Shown in pieces: positions 41,689 to 50,929 of a stretch of DNA of 64,000 nucleotides (position 1 is the stretch's first letter; each line of letters starts with the position of its first letter). Below the pieces are notes generated by a model. That model made no database searches. It was not told where the DNA came from and worked only from the letters and a program-made list of their open reading frames with translations. Origin of the DNA: Rhodospirillales bacterium (GTDB taxonomy: Bacteria > Pseudomonadota > Alphaproteobacteria > ATCC43930 > CGMCC-115725). The DNA is taken from positions 113,555-177,554 of the forward strand of contig CANJCB010000004.1 of assembly GCA_947473305.1 (NCBI GenBank), given 5' to 3'. The translations under genes were made by a program, and so were the position numbers.

Positions 41689-42432
41689 CTAAAGAATGAG
41701 TTCCCGGGTAACGCCCCGCACGTCCATCTCGTAATCGAGGCAATCGACCGGCGGGCGGCAATAGTGCCAGGTGAGCCCTGCCCGCATCGCGCCCCGCTTC
41801 ACCAATTCGTCGCCGAGGAAGGGATGCGGGTCGAAGACCGTATAGAGCTGGGTCGCGGTCGCGTCGTTCCAGGTGTGGCCGAGAACGCCCATTCGGCGCT
41901 CCATCTCGCCCAAGACCCATTGCGCCTTCTCGCGCATGGCGGAGGGCGACTGGTCGCCGTTGCGGATCGTCATCTCCGCATAGGTTCCCTTGCCTTCCGC
42001 CGCCTCGCCACTGCCGGCGACGACGAAGCTGCCGGGATTGCCCGGTACGGTGTAGGAGAAAGCGTAGAACGACGGCGTCGCGGGCGGATCGATGGCCGGA
42101 CAGACGTTGCTGCGCGCGATGGGATTGACCTCGTTCCGGAAGACGCCCCAGCGTTCCAGAGTTCCCACATAGATGCGGTTGAAATCGGTGAACCCCTGCT
42201 CGGTGAAGGGCGCCGGGGAGCGCAATTCGCAGGCGCAGAAAGCCGTGAGCGGTCGCCCCAGCCGTTTCAGATGCGCCTCGATCGCCGCGAAGCCTTCGGC
42301 GAGGGGCAGGGGCCGGCGAAAGCGGGCGCGCTCGATCTCGAAGCCGGCCTCGGGCGCGACACCCGCAGAATATTGGAAGACACCCGGGACATAACGGTAG
42401 TTGCCGGGTTCGAAACGAATGGCGTCGGTCAT
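41689..42432 (-). CDS. Conserved protein, possibly CnbZ-like (2-amino-5-chloromuconate deaminase family)
   Basis: A 247-residue soluble protein starting at the ATG at 42432. It has strongly patterned sequence: FEPGNYRYVPGVFQYSAGV, GRPLTAFCACELRSPAPFT, NPIARSNVCPA, PSFYAFSYTVPG and TWHYCRPPVDCLDYEMDVRG. This layout reminds me of the proteins annotated as CnbZ-type deaminases, which remove ammonia from 2-aminomuconate derivatives; this is recognition from memory without a search. The 130-base gap to the binding-protein gene at 41558 leaves co-transcription open. The many conserved Cys (three in CAC/VCP motifs) could be catalytic. Confidence 0.6.
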   Translation of the reverse strand: MTDAIRFEPGNYRYVPGVFQYSAGVAPEAGFEIERARFRRPLPLAEGFAAIEAHLKRLGRPLTAFCACELRSPAPFTEQGFTDFNRIYVGTLERWGVFRNEVNPIARSNVCPAIDPPATPSFYAFSYTVPGNPGSFVVAGSGEAAEGKGTYAEMTIRNGDQSPSAMREKAQWVLGEMERRMGVLGHTWNDATATQLYTVFDPHPFLGDELVKRGAMRAGLTWHYCRPPVDCLDYEMDVRGVTRELIL

Positions 42433-42488
42433 AAGACTCCCCACGAAAAAGGTGCCCATGATTGCCGGGCGCGTCCGCTCTGGCAAGC

Positions 42489-44816
42489 CTAGATGCCAAG
42501 CGCCTGGATCAGGGGAGCGAGCAAGGCGGCCGCCGTTCGCCAACGGCCGACCGCGCTTCGGTAGATGGGCTGCCGCACCTGCGCGGCGGAAGCCGTCAGG
42601 ACGGGACGCTCGGTCTTATGAAAGGCGAGACAGGCGTCCTCCCAGGGCATTCCCACATGCGCCAGGATGCGGCGGGCCTGGCCCTCGGGATCGGCGACCA
42701 ATGTTTCGTAGTCGATTTCCAGCATCACGCCTGCCGGCAGGACCCGGCGCCAATGCTCCATCTGCTCCAGGTAGGCCCGGTAATATCGGCCCAGTTCGCC
42801 CATCTCATAAGCATAGGGCTGCGCACCCACGAAGAGCTTGGAATAACAGGAGACGCAGGTATCCAGGGGATCGCGGCGGGTATGGATGATCCGGGCGCCC
42901 GGCAATGCCAGATGGATCAAGCCCGCGTAAATGAAGTTGGACGGCATCTTGTCCGTGATGCGGAGCGCCCCGGGTTCCCTGGCCGTCAATCCCTCGAGAT
43001 AGGCTCGGCCGATGGCGCGAAGCTCGCTTTCGGTCATGGCGGCGAGCCGGTCGGGGGCTGGGGTGCGGGGCGGATCGTGCCCCAGGACTTTGGCCAGAAC
43101 CTCGGAGAAATCGCGCAGTTCTCCCGCACCGAAGATGCCGGAATGGCTCGCCAGGATCTGCTCGACGAGGGTGCTGCCGGAACGCGGCATGCCCAGGATG
43201 AAGACCGGGACCGGAGAGGAATATCCGACGTCTCCGCGAGCCATGGCTTCGGCGCCGATCGCGTTCCGGACATCACGGAAGAATTTGAAAGTCGCGGCCT
43301 CGTTATAATGCAGCTTCTGCCGCTTCAATTGATTGGCCGCGATGAAGTCTTCGACCGCCGCCCCATAGTCCTTCAGGTCGGCGCGCATTTTCCCCAGTCC
43401 GAAAAGCAATTCCATCCGGTCATCCGGCGAAAGCGACGCGATTTTCTCGGACAGGACCGCGCCGCGCGCGATCTGCGGTGCGCCCGGTTCGAAGGTCAAG
43501 GTTTCCGTCAGGTTGCGGAAATATTTCCCGCTCAAGGGCCGCAAGTCGAGCGCCTGTTCGAAGGCTTGGCGTGCTTCGTCGATCCGGCCCAGCGTCTCGA
43601 GCGCGATCCCCAGATTGTTGAGGGCATCCGGATAAGCCGGCCGGATCGCGAGGGCTCGCCGGCAGCTCTCCGCCGCCCCGAGGGGATCACCCCCAAATTG
43701 CTGGACGAGCGACATATTGTTCCAGGCCTCGGCGTGACGGGGATCGAGCGCCAGAGCCCGGAGATAAGCCTCTTCCGCCTCGTCGAACCGATCGAGCGCC
43801 TGGAAAGCCACTCCCAGATTGCACCAGGCATCCACGTAACCAGGCGCCACGGCGATGGCCTTCTTGTACCAATCCATCGCCTCCGCATGTCGCTCCAAGG
43901 CGATGAGAGCGCTGCCCATGTTGTGGAGCGCCTCGGCATAATCGGGCTTCAGCTTGAGCGCGGCCTCGTACCAGGAAAGCGCCTCGGCCGGGCGGTTCGC
44001 ATGCTGGAGCGCATTCCCGATGTTATAGGGCGCGATATGATATTTGGGATTGAGCAGCAGCACCCGCCGATAGGCCAGGATGGCCTCTTCGCTACGTCCA
44101 AGCGCCGCGAGCGCATTGCCCAGATTGTTGAAAGCCTCGGCATGATCGGGCTTCAAGGCGATGGCGTGCTGAAGACATTGCACCGCCTCGTCGAAACGGC
44201 CTTGGGAATGCAGCCCATAGCCGAGATAGGCCAGCACGTCCGCATTGTCCGGCTGCAGGTCCAGCACGTCGCGATAGAGCGAGACCGCCTCTTCGTAACG
44301 CCGCTGAAGCAGCTGCACATACGCGAGGTTGCCCAGCGCCACCACATGCTTGGGCGCCAAGGCAAGCGCCTGGTGATAGCCCGTCTCGGCCTCGGTCAGT
44401 CGGTTTTGCAGCTGGAGGGCAAAGCCCAGATTGTTATACGCATCGGCATAGCCGGGCTGGAGTTCGATCGCCCTTTCATAGCTGGAGACCGCCTCCTCGT
44501 GGCGCCCCAGGGATCGCAGCAGAACGCCCAGATTGCTGTGACCTTCAGCCGCCTTCGGATGATGCGCGACAGCTTTTCGCAAGACCGTCAGAGCTTCGTC
44601 GACCCTGCCCTGTTGCGCATGCAGGATGCCGAGATTCTGAAGCCCGGCATAATGCGCCGGCGTCATTGCCAGCACCCGGACGTAACCAGCTTCGGCCTCA
44701 GCGGTCCGACCGGCCCGGTGATGCGCGAGAGCCATCTGAAACCGCCGCTCGACCTCTGCGGATATCGCGATGATCGCTCTCCCGGAGCATGCCTTGAGGG
44801 AAACCATCGTAATCAT
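42489..44816 (-). CDS. TPR-repeat protein with C-terminal sulfotransferase domain
   Basis: A 775-residue protein. Residues about 22-430 are roughly twelve tandem 34-residue tetratricopeptide repeats (recurrent pattern A-x-x-NLG-x-A-L-x-x-x-GR-x-x-EA and A-I-x-L-x-P), a protein-interaction solenoid. Residues about 535-760 are a sulfotransferase-type domain: the PAPS 5'-phosphosulfate loop FILGMPRSGSTLVEQIL (R545-T549) and the 3'-phosphate site at IIHTRRDPLDTCVSCY. The family transfers sulfate to protein tyrosines or small molecules in other organisms, but the acceptor here is unknown. No signal peptide is seen. The downstream gene on this strand begins 57 bases away. Confidence 0.92.
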   Translation of the reverse strand: MITMVSLKACSGRAIIAISAEVERRFQMALAHHRAGRTAEAEAGYVRVLAMTPAHYAGLQNLGILHAQQGRVDEALTVLRKAVAHHPKAAEGHSNLGVLLRSLGRHEEAVSSYERAIELQPGYADAYNNLGFALQLQNRLTEAETGYHQALALAPKHVVALGNLAYVQLLQRRYEEAVSLYRDVLDLQPDNADVLAYLGYGLHSQGRFDEAVQCLQHAIALKPDHAEAFNNLGNALAALGRSEEAILAYRRVLLLNPKYHIAPYNIGNALQHANRPAEALSWYEAALKLKPDYAEALHNMGSALIALERHAEAMDWYKKAIAVAPGYVDAWCNLGVAFQALDRFDEAEEAYLRALALDPRHAEAWNNMSLVQQFGGDPLGAAESCRRALAIRPAYPDALNNLGIALETLGRIDEARQAFEQALDLRPLSGKYFRNLTETLTFEPGAPQIARGAVLSEKIASLSPDDRMELLFGLGKMRADLKDYGAAVEDFIAANQLKRQKLHYNEAATFKFFRDVRNAIGAEAMARGDVGYSSPVPVFILGMPRSGSTLVEQILASHSGIFGAGELRDFSEVLAKVLGHDPPRTPAPDRLAAMTESELRAIGRAYLEGLTAREPGALRITDKMPSNFIYAGLIHLALPGARIIHTRRDPLDTCVSCYSKLFVGAQPYAYEMGELGRYYRAYLEQMEHWRRVLPAGVMLEIDYETLVADPEGQARRILAHVGMPWEDACLAFHKTERPVLTASAAQVRQPIYRSAVGRWRTAAALLAPLIQALGI

Positions 44817-44968
44817 GGAATCACTCGCCTCGGTAGATAAAATTTATTTCTAATGCGCCAACTGGTCGCAGAACCGGGGACATCGATGCCGGAACAAGTC
44901 TTCTTTATTGCTCTTTAAGCCTCGTTTCAGGTCGCCATGCCAGGGTGTGCAGGAACGAGGATTGCCAA

Positions 44969-45136
44969 ATGCCGAAGAAAAAACCTCTGCCGCCCACGAC
45001 GATCGCCCCATCCGGCACACGTCCCCCGTCGCCCCGGCCGGGTGAGATTTTTACGATCCTGGAGGAAGGCGAAGCCCCGCTCCGCAAGAAATCCCCCGGG
45101 ACCTCCCAGGAAGACCAAGGCAAGCACGCCGCGTAA
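44969..45136 (+). CDS. Small basic proline-rich hypothetical protein
   Basis: A 55-residue open frame with AGGAACGAGG before its ATG. The product is rich in Pro, Lys and Thr (PKKKPLPPTTIAPSGTRPPSPRPGEIF), with an acidic middle (TILEEGEAP) and a basic end. It resembles short disordered proteins. It lies between the start of the TPR gene (divergent) and the end of the dehydratase gene (convergent). It may be an unexpressed open frame. Confidence 0.35.
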   Translation: MPKKKPLPPTTIAPSGTRPPSPRPGEIFTILEEGEAPLRKKSPGTSQEDQGKHAA

Positions 45137-45179
45137 CCGTTCGGGCGCGCGCTCGGAAATTCAAAACACAAATACAAAC

Positions 45180-46877
45180 CTAGCGCACGGGCTTTGCCCT
45201 CAAGAAATCGAAATCGCAGCCTTCGGGGGCTTGAAGGACTTCGTCGAAATAGAGCCGCCGATAACCCCGCGCCGGCCGTTCCGGCGGCAATACGATGCGG
45301 CGCGCCAATTCTTCCGCCGGGACCAGGAGATCGAGGCGGCGTTCCTTGACCGAGAGCCGGATGCGATCCCCGTGACGGACCGCGGCGAGAGGTCCCCCCG
45401 AGGCGGCGTCCGGCGACACATGGAGAACCACGGTGCCGTAAGCGGTCCCGCTCATGCGCGCATCGGAGATCCGCACCATGTCCTTGACCCCGGCCCGCGC
45501 GAGCTTCTTCGGAATGGGCAGATAGCCCGCCTCCGGCATGCCCGAGGCGCTCAAGGGACCCGCGTGTTTCAGCACCAGGAAATCGTCCGGCGTCACGTCG
45601 AGACCGGGGTCGTCGAGCCGCGCCGCCAGGTCTTCCGGATCCTCGAAGACAACCGCCCGCGCCTCCCGCTCGAAGAGCGCCGGGTCGGCGGCGGACCGCT
45701 TGAAGATCGCGCCCGTGGGCGCCAGCGATCCGAAGAGCGCGACGAGACCGCCCTGCGGCTGGATGGGCTCGCCAAAGGACCGTATGACGGAGCGGTCGAC
45801 CCAGGCTCCGTCTTGCCGCGAGAGACGCTCACCCAGGGTCTCGCCCGTGACGGTGAGGCAATCAAGATGCAGCAGGGGCTTCAACTCGCGCAGCACCGCG
45901 CCGACGCCCCCAGCCGCGTGAAAATCCTCCATGTAATGAGGGCCGGTCGGCTTCAGATCGACCAGAACCGGCGTCTCGTCTGAAAGCGCGTTCAGCCGGT
46001 TGAGATCGATCTTGATCCCCGCACGGCCGGCAATCGCGGTCAGATGCAGGATGCCGTTGGTCGAGCCGCCGATGGCGAGCAGCACGCGGAGCGCGTTCTC
46101 GACCGAGCGGGGCGTGACGATGAGGTCCGGCGTCAGCTTCGAGGCGACGAGCCGCATGGCCGCTGCCCCGCTCGCCTCCGCCGCGCGCAGCCGGTCGGCG
46201 TGAACCGAGGGGATCGCCGCCGTACCGGGCAGCATCAGCCCCAGAGTCTCGGTCAGGATCGCCATGGTCGAGGCCGTGCCCATGACCGCGCAGGTCCCGG
46301 CCGTGGTCGCTAGGTTGCGTTCGAGTTCGCCGATTTCCTCCGCCTCGATCTCGCCCGCCCGGAACCGCGCCCAGAAGCGGCGGCAATCGGTGCAGGCGCC
46401 GAGCCGCTCGCCTTGCCAGCGGCCGGTCATCATCGGCCCGGTGACAAGCTGGATCGCCGGGACATTGGCGGAAAGCGCCCCCATGAGCTGCGCCGGCACG
46501 GTCTTGTCGCAGCCGCCCACCAGGACGACCGCATCCATGGGCTGGGCGCGGATCATCTCCTCGGTATCCATGGACATGAGGTTGCGATAGAGGAGGCTCG
46601 TCGGCGTAAGAAAGGTCTCGCCGAGGGAAATGGTCGGGAAGGCCAGCGGCAGCCCGCCCGCCGCCAGCACGCCGCGCTTCACCGCTTCGACCAAGTCGGG
46701 CACAAGGCGGTGGCAATTGTTGAAGTCGCTGGCGGTGGTGGCGATGCCGATCACCGGCTTCGCCATCATCTCCGCCGAATACCCCATGGAGAAGGCAAAG
46801 GACCGGCGCAGATAGAGCGCGAAATCGCGGTCGCCGTAATCCGTCAGCCCTTGGGCGAGTCCGACCTTCTCCGTCAT
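45180..46877 (-). CDS. IlvD/Edd family dehydratase (dihydroxy-acid/sugar-acid dehydratase)
   Basis: A 565-residue iron-sulfur dehydratase. Cluster-binding cysteines are seen in LVGGCDKTVPA (first), LGACTDCRRFW (second) and AGTCAVMGTASTM (third). The IGGSTNGILHL motif and the C-terminal MSGTAYGTVVLHVSPDAASGGPLA are family signatures. GTAYGTVVLHVSPDA differs from the IlvD form, so a sugar-acid dehydratase (arabonate, xylonate or similar) is more likely than a valine-pathway enzyme. It starts six bases after the methylaspartate ammonia-lyase stop, so the pair is an operon and the two enzymes should act on related substrates. Confidence 0.92.
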   Translation of the reverse strand: MTEKVGLAQGLTDYGDRDFALYLRRSFAFSMGYSAEMMAKPVIGIATTASDFNNCHRLVPDLVEAVKRGVLAAGGLPLAFPTISLGETFLTPTSLLYRNLMSMDTEEMIRAQPMDAVVLVGGCDKTVPAQLMGALSANVPAIQLVTGPMMTGRWQGERLGACTDCRRFWARFRAGEIEAEEIGELERNLATTAGTCAVMGTASTMAILTETLGLMLPGTAAIPSVHADRLRAAEASGAAAMRLVASKLTPDLIVTPRSVENALRVLLAIGGSTNGILHLTAIAGRAGIKIDLNRLNALSDETPVLVDLKPTGPHYMEDFHAAGGVGAVLRELKPLLHLDCLTVTGETLGERLSRQDGAWVDRSVIRSFGEPIQPQGGLVALFGSLAPTGAIFKRSAADPALFEREARAVVFEDPEDLAARLDDPGLDVTPDDFLVLKHAGPLSASGMPEAGYLPIPKKLARAGVKDMVRISDARMSGTAYGTVVLHVSPDAASGGPLAAVRHGDRIRLSVKERRLDLLVPAEELARRIVLPPERPARGYRRLYFDEVLQAPEGCDFDFLRAKPVR

Positions 46878-46883
46878 GAAGGC

Positions 46884-48119
46884 CTATCCCCGGCCGACCA
46901 GCGCCAGGGTCCGAACCATCTCGTTCATCTGGATCATGAACCCCAGATCGCCGCCCGAGCCCGGCTTGGCGAAGAGATAGCTGGGCTGGCTTGCAAGCGC
47001 CACATGGGCGCTGATGCGCGAGGTAAGATCCGTCTCGTTGAGCGAGCCGCCGAGCGAGATGCCCATGCCCTTGCGCCGGGCATAAAGCGTGGCGGCGATG
47101 GCGTTGTTGATGCCGCCCAGGTCCGGCATCTTCACCTGCAACATGTCGCCCGCCCCCGCATCGGTGAAATCGATGACGTCCTGCAGGGTATTGCACCATT
47201 CGTCGACGATAGCCTGGGTCCCATGGCCCTGGCGTTTCACCACCGCGCAGAGCTGGCGGTAGATGTCGATCTGCTCGTCGCGGGTCTTCATGATGATCGG
47301 CGCCTCGATCATCAGCTCCAGCCCGCCCACCGCCTCGCGGATCTCGCCGAAATAGCTGCCGATCTTGTCGAGGTCGTTGTTGAAGAGCTCGCCGATGGTG
47401 CCGTAGCAATCGAGATGGATCGCCGGGCGATAGCCGGGCTCGCCGATCTCCTTGATCCGGTTCGCCACGCGCTTGGCATAGGCGAGCAGGATCTCGCCCT
47501 TGAGGCCGATATCCTTCTCCACGACGTAGAAGGAGCTATGCGGGAGAATGTCCACCTTCTTCAGGATGATCCGGTCGAGCGCCACATGGTCGTGGGTCCC
47601 GCTGCTGCCCAGGATCGGGATCGGCTTGGTCGCCAGGGTCGCGCCATATTCCCGCGCGATGGTGCAGGCCATGGGCTCGTGATTGGCGAGCGCCGCCGCG
47701 CTGAGCAGCGCCTGGGTCAGGCCATAGCGCACGGCGGTATGAAGCGCCTGGCCGTTGCGCCGATGCAGGTCGAGTTCGTCGGCGTGAGCCTTGAACTTGG
47801 AAATGTCGCGCCCCTTCAGGAGGCGCGGCAACTCGTCGTTCATCCAGCCCACGTGATCGGCCGCTACGAAGAGCGGATCGCGCCCCTGGACGCCGCCCGC
47901 GATCACATCGACGCAGTCGCCCATGGCGACCTGGCCGTCCTCGAGCCGAAGCTGGATCAGGACCGTGCTGCCGGGCTGCACGATCTGGCGGTAACCCGGC
48001 TGCATCGGCTTGCCCAGATAGGTGGCGCCATCGGGCACAGCCCCCGCCTTGATCGCCACACGGTCGCGGTTGAACCCGCCCGACTGGCCCACGGCACAGA
48101 CCACGTCCTTGATGATCAT
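46884..48119 (-). CDS. mal: Methylaspartate ammonia-lyase
   Basis: A 411-residue enolase-superfamily enzyme that converts (2S,3S)-3-methylaspartate to mesaconate and ammonia. Length matches the clostridial enzyme (about 413). Residues agree with the known active site: His194 in ILPHSSFY, Lys330 in MLQVKMPDLGG (general base), and the metal ligands Asp237 in HLDCYG, Glu272 in MIEAP and Asp306 in IVDEWCN. The family usually acts in glutamate fermentation with a B12-dependent glutamate mutase, but no mutase genes are here. It is the first gene of a two-gene operon with the IlvD/Edd dehydratase. Confidence 0.93.
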   Translation of the reverse strand: MIIKDVVCAVGQSGGFNRDRVAIKAGAVPDGATYLGKPMQPGYRQIVQPGSTVLIQLRLEDGQVAMGDCVDVIAGGVQGRDPLFVAADHVGWMNDELPRLLKGRDISKFKAHADELDLHRRNGQALHTAVRYGLTQALLSAAALANHEPMACTIAREYGATLATKPIPILGSSGTHDHVALDRIILKKVDILPHSSFYVVEKDIGLKGEILLAYAKRVANRIKEIGEPGYRPAIHLDCYGTIGELFNNDLDKIGSYFGEIREAVGGLELMIEAPIIMKTRDEQIDIYRQLCAVVKRQGHGTQAIVDEWCNTLQDVIDFTDAGAGDMLQVKMPDLGGINNAIAATLYARRKGMGISLGGSLNETDLTSRISAHVALASQPSYLFAKPGSGGDLGFMIQMNEMVRTLALVGRG

Positions 48120-48202
48120 CTGGCTTCTCCCGATCGATGAAAAAGGAAACCGCCGGGTTTCCAGATCGGGACGATACGACCTCTCCCGCCGAAGGTCGAG
48201 CC

Positions 48203-48598
48203 CTAGCCCATGGCGGAAATCGACGCCGGCTCGATCTCGTAGATCACGCGAACTTCACCCTCCTTGCGGAAGGGATAGCTGTCCGCATCGAGATATTTCT
48301 TGGCGAGGCTGTCGATATGGGCGTCGGCCCCATCCTGGGTATGCCGGCGGACACGGCCCCGCACCTGCATATAGCGATAGGCATTGTCGGGATCGATGAT
48401 CGCCACGGCGACCGCCGCCCCATCCTCCATATTGCGCTGTTTCACACGGCCCATGGCCGTATTCACCCGCAGCACATCGCCGCTCCAGTCGAACCAGACG
48501 GGCGTCACCTGAGGCGTGCCGTCCGGCATGATCGTCGCGAGGCTGGCGAAGGCCTTCTTCTGCAGGAGATCGCGGTAACCCTCGGGAACTGTCGGCAT
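48203..48598 (-). CDS. PPOX-class (pyridoxamine 5'-phosphate oxidase-like) protein
   Basis: A 131-residue split-barrel protein. Family motifs are FASLATIMPDGTPQVTPVWFDW, VLRVNTAMGRVKQRNM and YRYMQVRGRVRRHT. The proteins bind FMN or F420; in alphaproteobacteria an FMN or other flavin role is more likely. It lies 83 bases from the methylaspartate ammonia-lyase start on the same strand, so it could belong to that operon or stand alone. Confidence 0.88.
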   Translation of the reverse strand: MPTVPEGYRDLLQKKAFASLATIMPDGTPQVTPVWFDWSGDVLRVNTAMGRVKQRNMEDGAAVAVAIIDPDNAYRYMQVRGRVRRHTQDGADAHIDSLAKKYLDADSYPFRKEGEVRVIYEIEPASISAMG

Positions 48599-48646
48599 GA
48601 TGAGCGCTCCTCAATGATAATGTCTTTTAGAGATGGCGCGGCCGGG

Positions 48647-50863
48647 TCAGCGATGAAAGACCCCGAACCACCAGGCCGTCATGCCAAGGGCGATGACAAG
48701 CACGATGGCGAGATACCAGGCCCAGAGATGCCGCTTCTCCGCATAGGGGTCGGTCATGGCCTTTTCGCTGCGCTCGGGGAATTGCGCGACCTGAGTGAGC
48801 GCACGGCCGAAAGGCAGATTGATCCTGAGCCCGGTATTCACCGCCCAGCCCGAGGCGTCGAGGATGGGTCCCAGGTTGCGGCTCTGGAGCTTCAAGGCCG
48901 CGATCAGGCAGGAGGGGCCTGAAATCAGCAGCACCACGCCCAGGATCGCCAGCGGCATCTGCCACCAGACCAATTGCATGAAGCCGGTCACGACCGAGGC
49001 GACCGCCGTGCCGATGGCCCCGATGGCAAGGCCGATGGCGGCGAAAATACCGGCGAAGCGAGCGGCGTCGAAGGTCTGCTGCGGCCCGGTCGGAGCCGCC
49101 GAGGGTGCTGCGGCCTGGGGTGCCGATGCGGCGGAGGCGGGCGGGGCTCCCGGAGGCGCTGCGGGAGAAGGTGCGGGGACATTGACCGCGTTCTCGGTGA
49201 CCCGGGTCACGGTCGAGCCCACCTGGGTCTGGACCATAGCCGAACGCGCGGCGGCGAGCTTCTGGACCTGTTCGTTGATGAAGCGGGCGGCCTGGCGATA
49301 GGGCAGCCAGAAGGCCTGGCGCAGGCTGATCGGATGCTCGACGATCTTGATGATCGTGGCGTCCCAGTCCCTCCCCTTCCGGTCGTAGAAAATCCCGTTC
49401 CGTCCCACCATCAGGTTTTCGGCGTCTCCCGCCGTGAAGCCCGCGGCGATGGTCATGGTCTCCTTGCCACCGACCCGGTTGCAGCGGCAATAGGCGAGAT
49501 AGATGCGCGACAGGGTAGCCAGCTGGGCGTGGGTCGTCTCGCTGCCGACCTCGATGCAGAGATCGCAGCTCCGCCCATCGAGATAGAGCGTCCCCGCCTG
49601 GAAAGTCGCCTTGCCGTTGCGGGTGTAGAAGTCCTTGAAGGACACGAAATTATTGAGGAGCGCCACGAGATCGCGCTTCATGCGGACAAGCTTTTCCACA
49701 TCGGCGATGGCGCTCATCTGCGGCTCCAGCGCCTTGTCCCGTTCGACCAGGGCATCTATCCGCTGCCGAACCTGGGGATCGAGCAGAGCCCGGATCCGGA
49801 CGATGCCCAGGGCCGCCACCGGCGTCTGAGGCTGACGCGCGATCCAATCCGCGTGAGGGGCCAGCCGCGCCTTGATCTCAGCCCAACCGGCATCGGTCAA
49901 CTCGTCCAGGCCGCCCAGCAGCGGCGACACGACCTGCCGTCGCAAATCCTCGATTTGACCGCTCCAGGCTGGATTGATGCCCCCGCGCAGGGGGAGCGGC
50001 TTTCCCGCCCCGACGACCGCGAGCGGCAAGGCGGAAATCGCCGCACTCTGTACCGTGAGCGCAGAGGGTGACAAAGCCTCGTAGCTCTCGATCGGCGGAT
50101 TGAGCGCGGCGCCCGCCCGGGCATCGAATTCGGCAAGCCGGATGCGGGCGAAATAGTCGTCGATCTTGGCGGAAAGCCCTGCCAGCAGGGTCGCTGCCTT
50201 GCCGGTATCCTCGGCGAGCGGCAGGAAGGTGGCGGGATCCGCCTCCGCCTCGTCCTGCCAGGCCGCGCAGGCCCCGGCCTCGGCGAAGAACCTGTCGATC
50301 AAGCCGGCGGAAATGCCCGGCTCCCGGCTGCGGTCCAGTTCGGTTCCGACGGTGCTCATGATGTCGGCAATCGCAGCCGCCGTCTCCGGATCTTCTGCCG
50401 AAGCCGGCGTCACGATGCCGTCGCCGTTGAAGGGTGTCGCGGCATAGATCCGCTGCACGTCGGCGGTATCCTGGAGCGAGATCGCCGACGCATCCCGTTT
50501 GCCCATCATGGCCAGGATCGTCTCGGCCGAAGACCGGACGGCGCGGCCGTGTTCGGTCGCATCCTGGATCGAGGCGATGGGCAGGCTGTCACCGCCGCCG
50601 ATCAATTCGTCCGGGTCCTTGAGCAGGGCCATGGTCCATTCGACCGCGGCGATCACTTCCGGCGCGCGGATTCGGCCGTCGTGCTCCAGGTCTATGAGGT
50701 CGAGAGTGCGCTCGTCGAACTCGATGCCCCGGGTGGGGCAGGCCAGCGCCACCCAGAGCTTCTGGTCGAGTGTCGGCAGAGCCGCCACGTCGCTGCCCCG
50801 GTCGATTCTCACCTGATGAAAACCGCCGGCCCGAAAGAACCGCCAGACATGCATTCTCGTCAC
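48647..50863 (-). CDS. Large membrane protein of unknown function with EF-hand-like loop
   Basis: A 738-residue protein. The N-terminal part contains a textbook 12-residue EF-hand loop, DLEHDGRIRAPE (residues 58-69), and a weaker partner around FNGDGIVTP (145-153). The middle is mostly helical with IRALLDPQVRQRIDALVERDKALEPQM-type heptads. It then has a conserved block with FYTRNGKATFQAGTLYLDGRSCDLCIEV, RIYLAYCRC, MTIAAGFTAGDAENLMVGRNGIFYDRKG and DWDATIIKIVEHPISLRQAFW. An Ala/Pro linker (about 565-600) leads to two or three hydrophobic helices (about 605-665) and a last one at the C-terminus (about 713-733). I know similar proteins only as uncharacterised. The start may be GTG at 50863 or ATG at 50854. 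Confidence 0.85.
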   Translation of the reverse strand: MTRMHVWRFFRAGGFHQVRIDRGSDVAALPTLDQKLWVALACPTRGIEFDERTLDLIDLEHDGRIRAPEVIAAVEWTMALLKDPDELIGGGDSLPIASIQDATEHGRAVRSSAETILAMMGKRDASAISLQDTADVQRIYAATPFNGDGIVTPASAEDPETAAAIADIMSTVGTELDRSREPGISAGLIDRFFAEAGACAAWQDEAEADPATFLPLAEDTGKAATLLAGLSAKIDDYFARIRLAEFDARAGAALNPPIESYEALSPSALTVQSAAISALPLAVVGAGKPLPLRGGINPAWSGQIEDLRRQVVSPLLGGLDELTDAGWAEIKARLAPHADWIARQPQTPVAALGIVRIRALLDPQVRQRIDALVERDKALEPQMSAIADVEKLVRMKRDLVALLNNFVSFKDFYTRNGKATFQAGTLYLDGRSCDLCIEVGSETTHAQLATLSRIYLAYCRCNRVGGKETMTIAAGFTAGDAENLMVGRNGIFYDRKGRDWDATIIKIVEHPISLRQAFWLPYRQAARFINEQVQKLAAARSAMVQTQVGSTVTRVTENAVNVPAPSPAAPPGAPPASAASAPQAAAPSAAPTGPQQTFDAARFAGIFAAIGLAIGAIGTAVASVVTGFMQLVWWQMPLAILGVVLLISGPSCLIAALKLQSRNLGPILDASGWAVNTGLRINLPFGRALTQVAQFPERSEKAMTDPYAEKRHLWAWYLAIVLVIALGMTAWWFGVFHR

Positions 50864-50929
50864 GACGCGCTCCGTAGCCGACCCTTAAGGACACGGAGAA
50901 TGCTACGGCCGGCGCCGAGCGGCAATAGC

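Noticed and set aside
46413..48140. A 575-codon open frame on the plus strand
   Set aside because: It lies opposite the dehydratase and methylaspartate ammonia-lyase genes, both of which keep catalytic residues. The frame shows the same His/Arg/Gly-rich shadow composition.
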